From Thermotalea metallivorans (GTDB lineage: Bacteria; Bacillota; Clostridia; Peptostreptococcales; Thermotaleaceae): a stretch of DNA of 64,000 nucleotides. The stretch spans positions 1-64,000 of the forward strand of contig NZ_LOEE01000027.1 in assembly GCF_001562415.1 (NCBI RefSeq), read 5' to 3'. Under the pieces are notes generated by a model. That model saw only the letters and a list, made by a program, of their open reading frames with translations, ran no database searches and was not told the origin of the DNA. A program made the position numbers and the translations under genes. Positions 44,201 to 54,500 of this stretch are shown here, in pieces. Position 1 is the stretch's first letter. The number at the start of each line of letters is the position of its first letter.

Positions 44201-45745
44201 TCATGGATGCTGTCCCACGGATGCATCATTGATTGCTGCCATTACTGCTTTTAAAATCTTCCCTGATTTTATAATACTATAGGCTTTTTTAATATCTTCC
44301 GAAAGATTTCTATCCTGATCTAAGAAAGGAATTTCTTCCCGAATTGCTTCATAGGCAATCCTTGTTCCTTTTCCCAAACGGGTAGCCCTTCGCAAATCAA
44401 TTGCCTGGGCTGCATGCATAGCCTCTATCCCCAAGATATACCTTAAGTTGTCTACAATTCTTGCCGTCTTCTTTACCACATAGGGAGAGTTGTTGGCATG
44501 GTCTTCAATTTCCCCTGCCAAAGAAAAGTAGTCGGCCGTAGCCGGATTAGATAAATGCCGGATTTCCGTATCCAAGGATGTAAATGTTTTTTGAATGGTG
44601 GCATAGGCAAGTACCCTACCGTCAGCCGGTGTCAAAAACCTTGACAATCCTGTAAATTTCGGTGTTCCCAATTTAATAATCCGATAACAAGTATTTCGGG
44701 AAAGATGGCTTAATGCGAGTCCTAACATCTCAAATCCCAAAACCCAAGGAGTAGGTTCATAATTCGCACAAGAAATAATTCGATTTTCACTCATGATCAG
44801 ACAAGGATTATCATCGGATGAATTCAACTGAATCAGCAAGTATTTTTTCACATATTCCAATGCATCCCGAACGGCTCCGTGAATTTGACAAGACCCCCTC
44901 AAACTCAAAGGATCCTGCAGGGACTCTGTCACTCCAGGTAGCCACAGGTAGCTCCCCTCCAAACATCTCCTTACCCTATCGGCACTACGGGCCTGCCCGG
45001 GAAAGGGCCTTACCCTGTAGACCCCTTCATCCAAAGGCGTTACATTGCCTCGAAATCCTTCCAAAGTCAAAGCATAGAGGATATCCGCCGTATCAATTAA
45101 ATCTTCCGTATCTTTCAATACAAGGGCTCCTGCTCCAGCCGACAAAGCATTGGAACTTACAATCGCCAAACCATCCTTCGGTCCCAGTACAACCGGTTTC
45201 AATCCCGCTTTTTCCAGGGCATCTGCCGCAGGCATCCTTACCCCGTTATAATGTACTTCCCCTTCTCCAATCATGGCCAAGCCGATATGGGATAAACAGG
45301 TAATATCTCCTTCTCCCACAGAGCCCCTTTCGGGCATCACCGGATGAATACCGTAGTTCAGCATATCTCGATACATGGTTACAACATCAGGCTGAATTCC
45401 TGTACAGCCTACCAATAGAGTATTTAGCCTTGCCAGCATCGTTGCCCGTACATCTTCTTCGCTGGCTTCCGGTTCTACCCCAAGACAATGGGAAAGAATC
45501 AGATTCCGGTTATATTCCTGATAATACTTGGCCACTACCATTCTATCCTTATTTTCCCCCACACCCCTTGTAAATCCGTAAACAGGGATGTCACTACTGG
45601 CCATATCCCACACCATTTGTCTTGCTAATGCTATGCGTTCCATGGCTTCCTTGCTGATCTCTACTTTCATCCTCCTGCGGGAAACTTTTTCCACGTCTTC
45701 AATGGTCAGATCCGTGCCGTTCAATAGGATTGTTTCTTGCATCAT
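44201..45745 (-). CDS. Aromatic amino acid lyase family protein lacking the MIO triad; ergothionase-like
   Basis: A 514-residue histidine/phenylalanine ammonia-lyase fold protein (PVYGFTRGVG, QDPLSLRGSCQIHGA, LNSSDDNP). Where true lyases have GSVG-ASG-DLAPLAH and form the MIO cofactor from Ala-Ser-Gly, this protein reads GSVGEGDITCLSH, so MIO cannot form. Ergothionase, which eliminates trimethylamine from the histidine betaine ergothioneine, belongs to this family and, as I recall, works without MIO. Placement behind a molybdenum hydroxylase and near a BCCT carrier fits that idea. The ATG at 45745 is spaced from CGGGGTG; the substrate is inferred. Confidence 0.75.
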   Translation of the reverse strand: MMQETILLNGTDLTIEDVEKVSRRRMKVEISKEAMERIALARQMVWDMASSDIPVYGFTRGVGENKDRMVVAKYYQEYNRNLILSHCLGVEPEASEEDVRATMLARLNTLLVGCTGIQPDVVTMYRDMLNYGIHPVMPERGSVGEGDITCLSHIGLAMIGEGEVHYNGVRMPAADALEKAGLKPVVLGPKDGLAIVSSNALSAGAGALVLKDTEDLIDTADILYALTLEGFRGNVTPLDEGVYRVRPFPGQARSADRVRRCLEGSYLWLPGVTESLQDPLSLRGSCQIHGAVRDALEYVKKYLLIQLNSSDDNPCLIMSENRIISCANYEPTPWVLGFEMLGLALSHLSRNTCYRIIKLGTPKFTGLSRFLTPADGRVLAYATIQKTFTSLDTEIRHLSNPATADYFSLAGEIEDHANNSPYVVKKTARIVDNLRYILGIEAMHAAQAIDLRRATRLGKGTRIAYEAIREEIPFLDQDRNLSEDIKKAYSIIKSGKILKAVMAAINDASVGQHP

Positions 45746-45771
45746 ATCAACACCCCGTTTCTCTTTACTGA

Positions 45772-48036
45772 TCAAAAAATTTCTCTTTCCATCTCCCTAT
45801 GCTTCTTCTCCTGCAACGCCCCAATAATTTTTTCTGGTGTTACAGGCAAAGAAGTGATATGCACATCCAATGCATGATTGATGGCGTTCACAATTGCCGG
45901 AGCAATGGCGCAGGTACTGATTTCACCCACGCTCTTAGCGCCAAAGGGGCCATATTCCTCCCCATTCTCTATCAGCAGCACCTTTACATCAGGCATATCA
46001 GGAGCATTGATGATATGGTATTTGCTGAATCGGTCCCCCGTAATCCTGCCCTGGGCATCTACTTTGATTTCCTCCGTAAGGGCAAACCCGATGCCCATTT
46101 GAATGGCCCCTTGGATTTGTCCCTCCACAAAGCCTGGATTAATAGCCTTTCCGATATCATGGACTGCCAGTACATCCACCACCCGTACCAATCCCGTATA
46201 AGTGTCAATCTCTACTTCCACAAAATTCGCCGCATATACGCCCGGATTGGCCGGTGATGCATAGGTATAGGTTACACTGATATCATCTTGATATCTTGTC
46301 TGGATACGAATCACCATTTCCCCATAGGCATATTTGTCATTTTCTTTTGTTCTGCTCCAGACAAAGCCTTCCTCCATGACCACGTCTTGGGGATGACATC
46401 CTAGAATCTTTGCAGCATAGGAAACAAACTTTGCCTTCAACAGTTCTGCCGTCTTCATGGCACAGCCGCCGCATACAAAAGTTACGCGACTGGCTTGGGT
46501 TCCTGCCACATCAAAGGGACTAACAAGGGTATCTCCTTCCGGTATCATGATTTTGTCCAGCGGCACATCTAGCACTTCAGCAACAATTTGTTTTATCGTC
46601 GTAACGGTACCGCAACCCAGATCATGAATACCCGAATTCAAGCATAATCCTCCATCTTCCGTCATACGGAGGGACATGGTAATAAAATCCTGATAAGCAC
46701 CGTAATACCCATTGCCATGGGTGGCACAAGCCATACCCACTCCCCGGACAAATCTTCCCCCACCCTTTGGCTGGGACCACCGCGCTTTCCAACGAAAGAC
46801 TTTCATTCCTTGTTCTACACAGTCAATAATCCTAGCATTTCCCAAGGGAGGCCCTCCTGTAGGATCTTTGTCAAAGGGATGCACCAGATTCTTTAATCGC
46901 AATTCAGCAGGATCCATTGCTAATCCCCTGGCCACATGGTCCATGTTGATCTCCGATAGAACATGGATCTGTGGTGATCCGTACCCCCTGCATGCACCCC
47001 CTATAGGCGAATTGGTATACACTACGTCTGCAATATAGCGCTGATTTATGATTCTATACAGGCGGAAGGCTTTTTTCCCCATGGCTGTAGCAACGGCTTC
47101 CCCATTGGTCAAGTAAGCCCCTGTATCCACCAACATATGGATATCTCTAGCCAGGATATTTCCATGTTGATCTACGGCTGTTTTCACCGTACCTAGGGTA
47201 GCTGTTCTCGTTCTCGTACCAATGATGCTCTCCCTTCTGTCCATCAACAGTTGGACAGGCGCCCCTGTTGCTTGAGCTAGAAATGCACATACCGGCTCCA
47301 GTATGGGCTGCCCCTTTCCGCCAAAGGACCCCCCCATGGGAGCTTTGATCACCCGGATGCGATTCAATGGCATGTTTAACACCTCTGCCACCAGCAAACG
47401 CACTTGAAATATCACTTGGCAAGGTGTCCATATGGTAATGTTGCCCCCAGGATCAGGTGCCGCCACACATACATGGGTTTCCATAGCAGCATGGTGAACC
47501 TTGGGCGTTTCAATTTTGTCTTCGAATATATAGACTGCCTTTTCCATCATTTCATCCACTTGGCCACACTTTATTTCTTTTCGTGCCATATGATATCCGG
47601 GACAATGCAGGGCTTCAACGGGGTCTGTCACCGGCGGCAACTCTTCGTATTCTACTTCAATGAGTTCTACAGCCCGTTCTGCTGTATGCCTGTCTTTGGC
47701 CACTACCGCTGCAATGCGGTCTCCCACAAATTTCACATAATCTGTGAATAATCGCTCGTCCTTGAGAACATCCAATCCCACAAACCATTTGTGGGAGTTA
47801 TACAGCCTATCCGGTGAATTCTTAGTTGTAAATATCTTTACAACACCTTTCAATGCCTCTGCCTTCGAAGTATCTATTTTTTTGATTTTTCCATGGGCTA
47901 CATCGCTTAACAACAGCTTTGCATGGAGCATCCCCGGCAGCTCCATATCCCCTGCATATTTTATCTTTCCCCTGACTTTTTCCTCGATGTCATGCATCGG
48001 TATTGTCTTGCCCACATATTTCAAATTTTCTTTCAT
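45772..48036 (-). CDS. Xanthine dehydrogenase-family molybdenum hydroxylase, large subunit
   Basis: A 754-residue molybdopterin-binding subunit of the XDH / aldehyde oxidase family, with GGSFGGKGQP, GGACRGYGSPQ and the active-site Glu in GAKSVGEISTCAIAP. It hydroxylates aromatic heterocycles or aldehydes using water, with electrons passing to the Fe-S and FAD subunits encoded just upstream. Its ATG overlaps the FAD-subunit stop (TGATG). In this locus the substrate may be an imidazole product of the downstream lyase, but purines are not excluded. Confidence 0.88.
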   Translation of the reverse strand: MKENLKYVGKTIPMHDIEEKVRGKIKYAGDMELPGMLHAKLLLSDVAHGKIKKIDTSKAEALKGVVKIFTTKNSPDRLYNSHKWFVGLDVLKDERLFTDYVKFVGDRIAAVVAKDRHTAERAVELIEVEYEELPPVTDPVEALHCPGYHMARKEIKCGQVDEMMEKAVYIFEDKIETPKVHHAAMETHVCVAAPDPGGNITIWTPCQVIFQVRLLVAEVLNMPLNRIRVIKAPMGGSFGGKGQPILEPVCAFLAQATGAPVQLLMDRRESIIGTRTRTATLGTVKTAVDQHGNILARDIHMLVDTGAYLTNGEAVATAMGKKAFRLYRIINQRYIADVVYTNSPIGGACRGYGSPQIHVLSEINMDHVARGLAMDPAELRLKNLVHPFDKDPTGGPPLGNARIIDCVEQGMKVFRWKARWSQPKGGGRFVRGVGMACATHGNGYYGAYQDFITMSLRMTEDGGLCLNSGIHDLGCGTVTTIKQIVAEVLDVPLDKIMIPEGDTLVSPFDVAGTQASRVTFVCGGCAMKTAELLKAKFVSYAAKILGCHPQDVVMEEGFVWSRTKENDKYAYGEMVIRIQTRYQDDISVTYTYASPANPGVYAANFVEVEIDTYTGLVRVVDVLAVHDIGKAINPGFVEGQIQGAIQMGIGFALTEEIKVDAQGRITGDRFSKYHIINAPDMPDVKVLLIENGEEYGPFGAKSVGEISTCAIAPAIVNAINHALDVHITSLPVTPEKIIGALQEKKHREMEREIF

Positions 48037-48920
48037 CAGGCCCTACCTCCTGTCAGCACATCCTGAAACAATTTGTCAAAAACCTCATCCGCCAGTCCCT
48101 TGACAGCCTCCCTTTTATAAGCCCATGAACTCCTGGAGGCTATGGATTCGTCCACCTGTGCTGTCAGTGCATTTTGAAACGCCATGCACAAATCCTTGGA
48201 TATCGTCCTTCCTACCAAAACTTCTTCTGCCTTCCCAGAACGAAAGGCTTTGGGACCCAATGCACCCAGTACAATTCTCGCTTCTTCTATGGTGGAACCA
48301 TCTCCCCTGCATTTGACCACTGCCGCCATGTTCAGCTTTGCTATAGTAACCCTGGACCGGCTTCCTATCTTTGCAAAGGCAGTTCTGTATCCTTCATCCA
48401 AAACAGGTATCTGTATCTCCACAATCACCTCATCATGGCCTAGGCTGTTTTGCCCTGCTCCCAGGACAATCCCGTCCATATCTTTTTCATAGCTTTCTCC
48501 ATCGGACTTTAACACCACAACCTTTGCATCCAAAACCATCAAGGCCGGAATAGAATCAGCTCCCGCAAAAGCATTGGCCACATTTCCCCCTATGGTAGCG
48601 GCGTTGCGAATTTGGGTAGACCCGATCTGGGATGCTGCCTGAACGACACAGGCGGCATGCTTTTGCATAATTTTATTTCCAACAATTTCTGTAAAGGTTG
48701 TATTCCCTCCAATCCGAATAATTCCATTCTCTTTCTTGATATACCTTAACGCCGGAATCCCTTTTAAGTCAATGATGGTTCCCGAGTAAATTCTATTTTT
48801 TCTCAACTTGATCATGAAGTCTGTTCCGCCACTGATATAATAGGTATTTTCATCGGCATCTTTCATGCATGCCAACAATTCATCTATGGTACTGGGTGTT
48901 TTCACAACCATTGCAGCCAT
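48036..48920 (-). CDS. Molybdenum hydroxylase FAD-binding subunit
   Basis: A 294-residue CO dehydrogenase flavoprotein-type subunit. FAD-binding motifs are YYISGGTDFMIK and TIGGNVANAFAGADSIPALM, with QIGSTQIRNAAT between. AAGGAGGGGG lies upstream of the ATG at 48920; the longer frame from 48977 overlaps the Fe-S gene and lacks a site. It relays electrons from the [2Fe-2S] subunit to an acceptor, probably NAD or ferredoxin. Confidence 0.88.
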   Translation of the reverse strand: MAAMVVKTPSTIDELLACMKDADENTYYISGGTDFMIKLRKNRIYSGTIIDLKGIPALRYIKKENGIIRIGGNTTFTEIVGNKIMQKHAACVVQAASQIGSTQIRNAATIGGNVANAFAGADSIPALMVLDAKVVVLKSDGESYEKDMDGIVLGAGQNSLGHDEVIVEIQIPVLDEGYRTAFAKIGSRSRVTIAKLNMAAVVKCRGDGSTIEEARIVLGALGPKAFRSGKAEEVLVGRTISKDLCMAFQNALTAQVDESIASRSSWAYKREAVKGLADEVFDKLFQDVLTGGRA

Positions 48921-48945
48921 AGGCGGATACCCCCTCCTTTTCCCT

Positions 48946-49404
48946 TTACTTTTGTGCTGCGGCTTCTTGCACCGCACGAATAATTTTTGTATATCCCGTG
49001 CATCTGCAGAGATTTCCTTCTATCGCAATGCGAATTTCCTCCTCGGTGGGGTTAGGATTCTTGATGAGCAACGCTTTGCAAGACATCAGCATGCCCGGTG
49101 TACAGTATCCGCATTGTACAGCTCCATGATCAATAAAGGCTTTTTGCAAGCTGTCCAGTTCCCCATCTTTCTCTAAAGCTTCAATGGTAATAATTCTTTT
49201 CCCCCTTGCCTGATGGGCCAACACCAAGCATGAATTTACAGCCAAATCATCCATAATCACAGTGCAGGCCCCGCATTCCCCTTCACCGCAGCCTTCCTTC
49301 GTTCCTGTTAGTTTTAAATAATCTCTCAATACATCTAAAAGCCTTAAGCGAGGATCTATGTCCAGATGATATTCCACCTCATTTACAATCATATCCAATT
49401 CCAT
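48946..49404 (-). CDS. Molybdenum hydroxylase [2Fe-2S] subunit
   Basis: A 152-residue iron-sulfur subunit with the plant-type cluster motif CGEGECGACTV and the second cluster motif CGYCTPGML...GNLCRCTGY. It is first in the three-subunit set (small Fe-S, FAD, molybdenum), with short spacing throughout. GAGGAGGTCT precedes the ATG at 49404. Confidence 0.9.
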   Translation of the reverse strand: MELDMIVNEVEYHLDIDPRLRLLDVLRDYLKLTGTKEGCGEGECGACTVIMDDLAVNSCLVLAHQARGKRIITIEALEKDGELDSLQKAFIDHGAVQCGYCTPGMLMSCKALLIKNPNPTEEEIRIAIEGNLCRCTGYTKIIRAVQEAAAQK

Positions 49405-49502
49405 GCATCAGACCTCCTCTTGCCATTTCTTTCTTTATTTTCTATCCTATTCTATTACCGTCGCCAAAAAGTCAAAAATGAAGCTATCAGAAAATTTAGA
49501 AG

Positions 49503-49533
49503 AAAAAGTCCATCGATTGAGATGGACTTTCCC
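49503..49533 (-). terminator. Terminator between BCCT and hydroxylase genes
   Basis: AAAGTCCATC (49505-49514) and GATGGACTTT (49521-49530) form a perfect 10-bp stem. On the minus strand it is followed by TTCTTCTAAATTTT. It separates the transporter transcript from the hydroxylase operon, perhaps partially. Confidence 0.75.
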
Positions 49534-49550
49534 GTTTTCCCTTTTCCCCG

Positions 49551-51143
49551 TTATTCCGCCCCAACTGCAAAATCCTTCTCTACCTCAGCAGTTTCCGGAC
49601 AGCTGGCTACGTCATATTTTTCTTGTTTGACAATCATATACATCGATGTGAATGCCATGAGCACCATCAAAAACAGTATGGGGAAGCCTGCCACAGTAGA
49701 TATTTGCTTGGTGGCATCAATGCCGCTGATTTTCCCCCCGGCACAAATCAGATTAATAATTGCCAAGGATGACATGACGATTCCCCAGAATATCTTGATT
49801 GCTCCAGGAGGCTCAACCTCTGCCGAATCATAGGCCGTAGTAGAAAGAGAAGAAATGGTGGATGTCATAGAGTCAGCTAGGGTAACAATAGACACATAAA
49901 TGGCAATAATATAGATGGCACTGGTAAATCCGGATAAGGGAAAATTCTTTAAGAAAGAAAATACAGCCACTTCATTCCCCCCTGCCTGCATGGCCTCAAA
50001 AATACCGGCACCGTTCATTTGCAAGTGTATTGCGGCACCACCAAATACGGAAAACCAGATCAGGCCAAAGGTCGCCGGCAAAATTAAATTTACCATCATG
50101 AACTGCCGAATGGTGCGGCCTTTAGATATTCTTGCAAAAAACATTCCTGAAAGGGGCGCATAGGCCAACCAAATCGCCCAATAGTAGATAGGCCACCATC
50201 TCGGCCATGGAGACCCGTCCACAGGGCTAAGGAAATGTGTTCTTTCAAAGAAATTTTGCAGAAAATGTCCTGTGGCTTGTGTTCCAAAGTTCAGGATGAA
50301 TCTTGTGGGACCAAAGATAAAGATAAATGCCAGCATCAGCAAGAATAATTTTGCATTGTTGTCTGAAAGCCAGCGGATTCCCCGCTGCAGACCCGTATAA
50401 CTGGAAATAATATAAGTAGCAACAATGATGGCCACAATGATGATCCATAAACCTTTTCCTGTCTCAATTCCCCATAGGATATTCAATCCGCTGCCAATTT
50501 GCATCGTACCAACACCTAAGATAGCAGCCACCCCACCAGCAATGGCAAATAGGCAAATATTATCCACTACAGCTCCTACTGCCCCCTTGATTTTTTTCCC
50601 AAACAGCGGATAGAGCATGGAACTCACCTGGAATGGCAGCTTTACATTATACACGGCGTAGGCAATGCCTGCCCCTGCAATGGCATACATGGCATAAGGA
50701 ATATAAGTCCAATGAATTAACGTTTGGGTCATGGAGAACATTGCTGCTGCTTCGCTACCTGGCTGGATTCCCAGTACTTCCGGTGGAGCATACATATGGG
50801 TGAGCGGTTCCACAACTCCCCAGAATAAAATCCCCGTACCAATGCCGGCACAAAGAGAGATGGCAAACCAGTTCCAATAACTCAATTCCGGCTCTGCATC
50901 CTTTCCGCCCAACTTAATATCTCCATACTTGGAAAAAGTCAAATACAAACACATGAATAAAAAGATGTTTCCCGAAATCTGGAACAGCCATCCAAAATTC
51001 AGGAATGCAAACTCGGCAATCTTATTCTCTGCATGGTAAAAGGCTTCCGGTGCCACAATGCCTGTAACAATTGCCAGAATAAAAATCAGAGACATAGGTA
51101 TAAAGATCGACATCCGCAGATCTGCCTTTTTTAGTTTTTCCAT
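49551..51143 (-). CDS. BCCT family betaine/carnitine/choline-type transporter
   Basis: A 530-residue secondary carrier with twelve transmembrane helices. The trimethylammonium-binding aromatic box region reads WWPIYYWAIWLAYAPLSGMF, matching the WxxxYWxxxW pattern of betaine carriers, and CAGIGTGILFWGVVEPLTH is also typical. It should import a quaternary-amine compound with Na+ or H+ or by exchange. AGGGGGGAAAG precedes the ATG. Its position before a molybdenum hydroxylase and a MIO-less lyase suggests a betaine food substrate and not osmoprotection. Confidence 0.9.
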   Translation of the reverse strand: MEKLKKADLRMSIFIPMSLIFILAIVTGIVAPEAFYHAENKIAEFAFLNFGWLFQISGNIFLFMCLYLTFSKYGDIKLGGKDAEPELSYWNWFAISLCAGIGTGILFWGVVEPLTHMYAPPEVLGIQPGSEAAAMFSMTQTLIHWTYIPYAMYAIAGAGIAYAVYNVKLPFQVSSMLYPLFGKKIKGAVGAVVDNICLFAIAGGVAAILGVGTMQIGSGLNILWGIETGKGLWIIIVAIIVATYIISSYTGLQRGIRWLSDNNAKLFLLMLAFIFIFGPTRFILNFGTQATGHFLQNFFERTHFLSPVDGSPWPRWWPIYYWAIWLAYAPLSGMFFARISKGRTIRQFMMVNLILPATFGLIWFSVFGGAAIHLQMNGAGIFEAMQAGGNEVAVFSFLKNFPLSGFTSAIYIIAIYVSIVTLADSMTSTISSLSTTAYDSAEVEPPGAIKIFWGIVMSSLAIINLICAGGKISGIDATKQISTVAGFPILFLMVLMAFTSMYMIVKQEKYDVASCPETAEVEKDFAVGAE

Positions 51144-51349
51144 TGCTTTCCCCCCTATTTTTTTATTTTATGAAACATTCAGAAAGATACGCAAAACAAT
51201 CATTCCACGGAAAATGGTAGATCCATCTAATCATTTTCAAGGCTTGCCATTTTCTGTTCGCTTGAAAAATTAGGATTTTTCTGAATATTACATATTTGTA
51301 TATTATTTTAATAGGAAATCGTCAATAAAAAGTCCATAACACGATCTAA

Positions 51350-51378
51350 AAAATATAGGATCCTTGTGGAGGATCTCA
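51350..51378 (-). terminator. Hairpin downstream of the BTAD regulator gene
   Basis: GATCC and GGATC arms around TCCACAA on the minus strand, followed by TATATTTTTTAG. The stem is short. It lies 200 bases after the 51576-54644 gene, beyond the repeat block. Confidence 0.4.
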
Positions 51379-51414
51379 GACTGAAGACACAGTAATACAA
51401 TATCCTTAAATCCT

Positions 51415-51545
51415 TGAGATTTAGACTTCGTCACCAATGGCTGATGACTGCTGGCGAATTGCTGGGCTGATAGCTGATGACTGATGGCTGATAGTGAATA
51501 GTTGTTAATAGCTTTTACCGGCTAACGGCTAACTGGCAGCTAGGG
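51415..51545. repeat. Second copy of the dispersed GGCTGATAGCT repeat family
   Basis: It starts GAGATTTAGACTTCGTCACC, runs through GGCTGATGACTG and CTGATAGCTGATGACTG units and TAGTTGTTAATAG, and ends CGGCTAACTGGCAGCT. Element order matches 205-345. It fills the gap between the BCCT gene and the regulator gene. Confidence 0.6.
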
Positions 51546-51575
51546 AAATGATGATTTTCACCGAACAAAAGAAAA

Positions 51576-54500
51576 CTACTGGGAAATATGCATATTTCTT
51601 AACGCTTCTAATCTCTTGCTCTCATAACAATTGAGCCTTGTTCCAAGTAAATTGATGGCTTCCGTGCAATATTCCTCTACGGTTTTGCTCAAATATCCTG
51701 CAAACACCTTTTTCAATGGAGCGTTTTTTATCATCCGTGCGCTGATTTCCGCCTTTACTCGATCTACCAGCCCCATTTCATAAGGGTTTTTTAATTTTTG
51801 GGCATTCTCTTCCGCTTTTATCAGATGCTGCAAAGCTTCCTCATATTTCCCTTCTCGAACCAGCAAGAGAGCCGCATATCCATTGGCCGTAGATCTCCCC
51901 CACAAAGCGTCCAGTTGAGAATAAAGATTTAATGCTTTATTGAGATAATATCTGGCTTTGTCATAGTCCTCCATATCAAAGGCAGCCTGACCTCCATTGG
52001 TATAAAAGACAGTCAGCCCGCAAATCATATTTTTCTCCTCACAAATAGATATGGCTTTATCATAATAATAGACGGCCTTATGAAATTGACATTGGTGCCG
52101 CTTGCTTTCTCCTATAAAATTATAGGAAGCTGCAATATTCAATATATATTTCCCGGGATCATTCAACGTTTTGAAAATGAGTATGGCTTTTTTCAGGAAG
52201 GCTTCTGCCTCTTTATATTTTCCTTCCATAATCCGCAACAGACCCTTGAGCCGCAAGAGAATACCTATTTCCCCTTTTTCTCCGCTTTCTTCTGCGATTT
52301 TTAAAGCCTCTGAAAGATAAGTTTCCATAGCTTCCGTATTTTGCGTATTGATGCAATAATAAATCATCTGTCGATACCCTTTTAAAACCATAGGAAAATC
52401 CCTACAATGCAAGGATAAGTCCATCATCTTCTGTATCAGGGCCAATCCTCGAGTGTACTCCCCTTGGCGAATATAAAATCTCCCCATCATATGAAGGAAC
52501 GATATTTCCAAAGCCTTGACCATTTCCCTATCTCCAGACTCCTCCTTTACTTCCTGCAACAAAATTTCCAGTTCCTTCAATTTGACAGCCGTTTGTTCCG
52601 GTGGCAGGTATAAATACCGTCCTTCTGTCCCATGGGCATCATGCAATACCGGAAATATTTCATGGCTAAAGGCAAGATATTCCTCTAAATTTTTGATGCT
52701 GTATTGCAAAGCCGCCAATTTATTGCCCCCATTGGAAAAATGATAGATCAACCTTGAATACAAAAACATATCGGTTTTGTTATTTTCAAGCTTCTTCTCC
52801 AAAAACTCTGCAGCCCTGTGATGAAGTATTCTTCTTCTGGCCAGGGACATTTCCCCATAGACGTATTCCCTCAGTTTTTGGTGGGTAAATACAAATCCGA
52901 TTTCTTCACCTTCTCCCATTTCCCTAAGAAGGCATTTGCGCTGCAGTTCTTCGATAATATCCATCAACTCCAATTCATTCTTCCCGCTTAAATACTGCAA
53001 ATCTCCAAGGGTGACCTTATCAAAAAATATAGATGCCATATTCAGTATCTTTTGCCCTTCCTGGGAAACATTGAAAAACCTGCTTTTCAGCACATCCTTC
53101 ATTTTGGAAGACATCCCATGGCAATGGATATTGTGCCGCAGGCTGTTCAAAAACTCTACCAAAAAGAAAATATTGCCTTCCGTTTCCTTATACATCATCT
53201 CTTTTAATTCTTCCGTAAGCCGATAAGTGGGCAACAGGGCAGAAGCAAAATCTATGGTCTCCTGTCGATTTAACCGATGCAGCTCGATTTTCTCTATGAG
53301 GTCATAGCATCCCATTTCTGCTATAAACCTTTCAGCCTTATCCCCATAGCCCTTTCTGCAGGTAATTATGGCGAGCAAGGAATGATTTCTATCCTCCAAT
53401 AGGAGATTTCGCAAAAGGGACAAACTCCTATCATCGATCCACTGCAAATCTTCAAAACAAAGAATCAGTTTTTTGCACTGTGCCACCTTCTGCAGTATGT
53501 TGAGAATCACTTTTTCTACTACTTGATATTGAAAAATATCTGCTTTTTCCACCGGATTGATATCAGCCATTTTTGCTTCTGTATCAAATATGGGAAATAT
53601 GTAGTTGACAATGCTCCTCCAGATTTTCGGTATCTCGATATTCTCTTTTTCAATGATCCGGGCAAGTTTTTGAAAGATGCCCTGCCAAGGCTTCAGCCAG
53701 TAGTTTTCTTCTGCTTGATAACAGTAGGCATCCAAGACCCACACGCCCTCAAGATTGACAGATTTTAAAAATCTTTCCATGAGCCTGCTCTTGCCGATGC
53801 CCGCTTCCCCTAAGATCACCACAGAGCTTGCATTTTCTCCCTGGAGAAATTGATCATGATTTTGATTCAGTTGCTGCAGCTCCCTTTCCCTTCCGTAGAA
53901 AAATTCAGTACAACAATTCTCCTTATTTTGCCGCTCTTTTGCCCTTTTCCGTTTTAGCAACGTTTCAAATACCTCAACGGTTTTTAGATCCGGAGAAATG
54001 GACAACTCCTTATGCAGCAGCTCCACCAGCCTATGATAGACCTCAACTCCCTTATTGAATTGCCCTCCCTCTCCGTAAATCATCATGAGAGTTCTATAGG
54101 CCTCTTCATTGAATTCATCGGCCTGCATCAACAACTTGCAGTAAACTTCCCCCTGTGGGTAATTTTTTGCCTCTATGCATTTTCTTATTTCCCTATGGAG
54201 TTTATGGATATAGATATCTCTGTAGCCTTCTCTGCTCTGGAACAGCCATTCCTCAAAATTTTCAGCATCCTTAACCAACAACCCGCAAAGAAATTCTCCC
54301 CTATAGGCAGCAATACTTTCCGGTCCTTCCCCATGCAAAAATGTTTCCACATCAATTTCCCATTGTATCTCGTCATTTAATAGAATCACGGCTCTCTGGG
54401 GTGAAAGAAAAACATCATCATGAAATACTTTGCGAATCATGTACACGGCATTTCGCAGATTTTTTTTGGCCACATCTTCGTCCACTTCCGCCCATAACAG

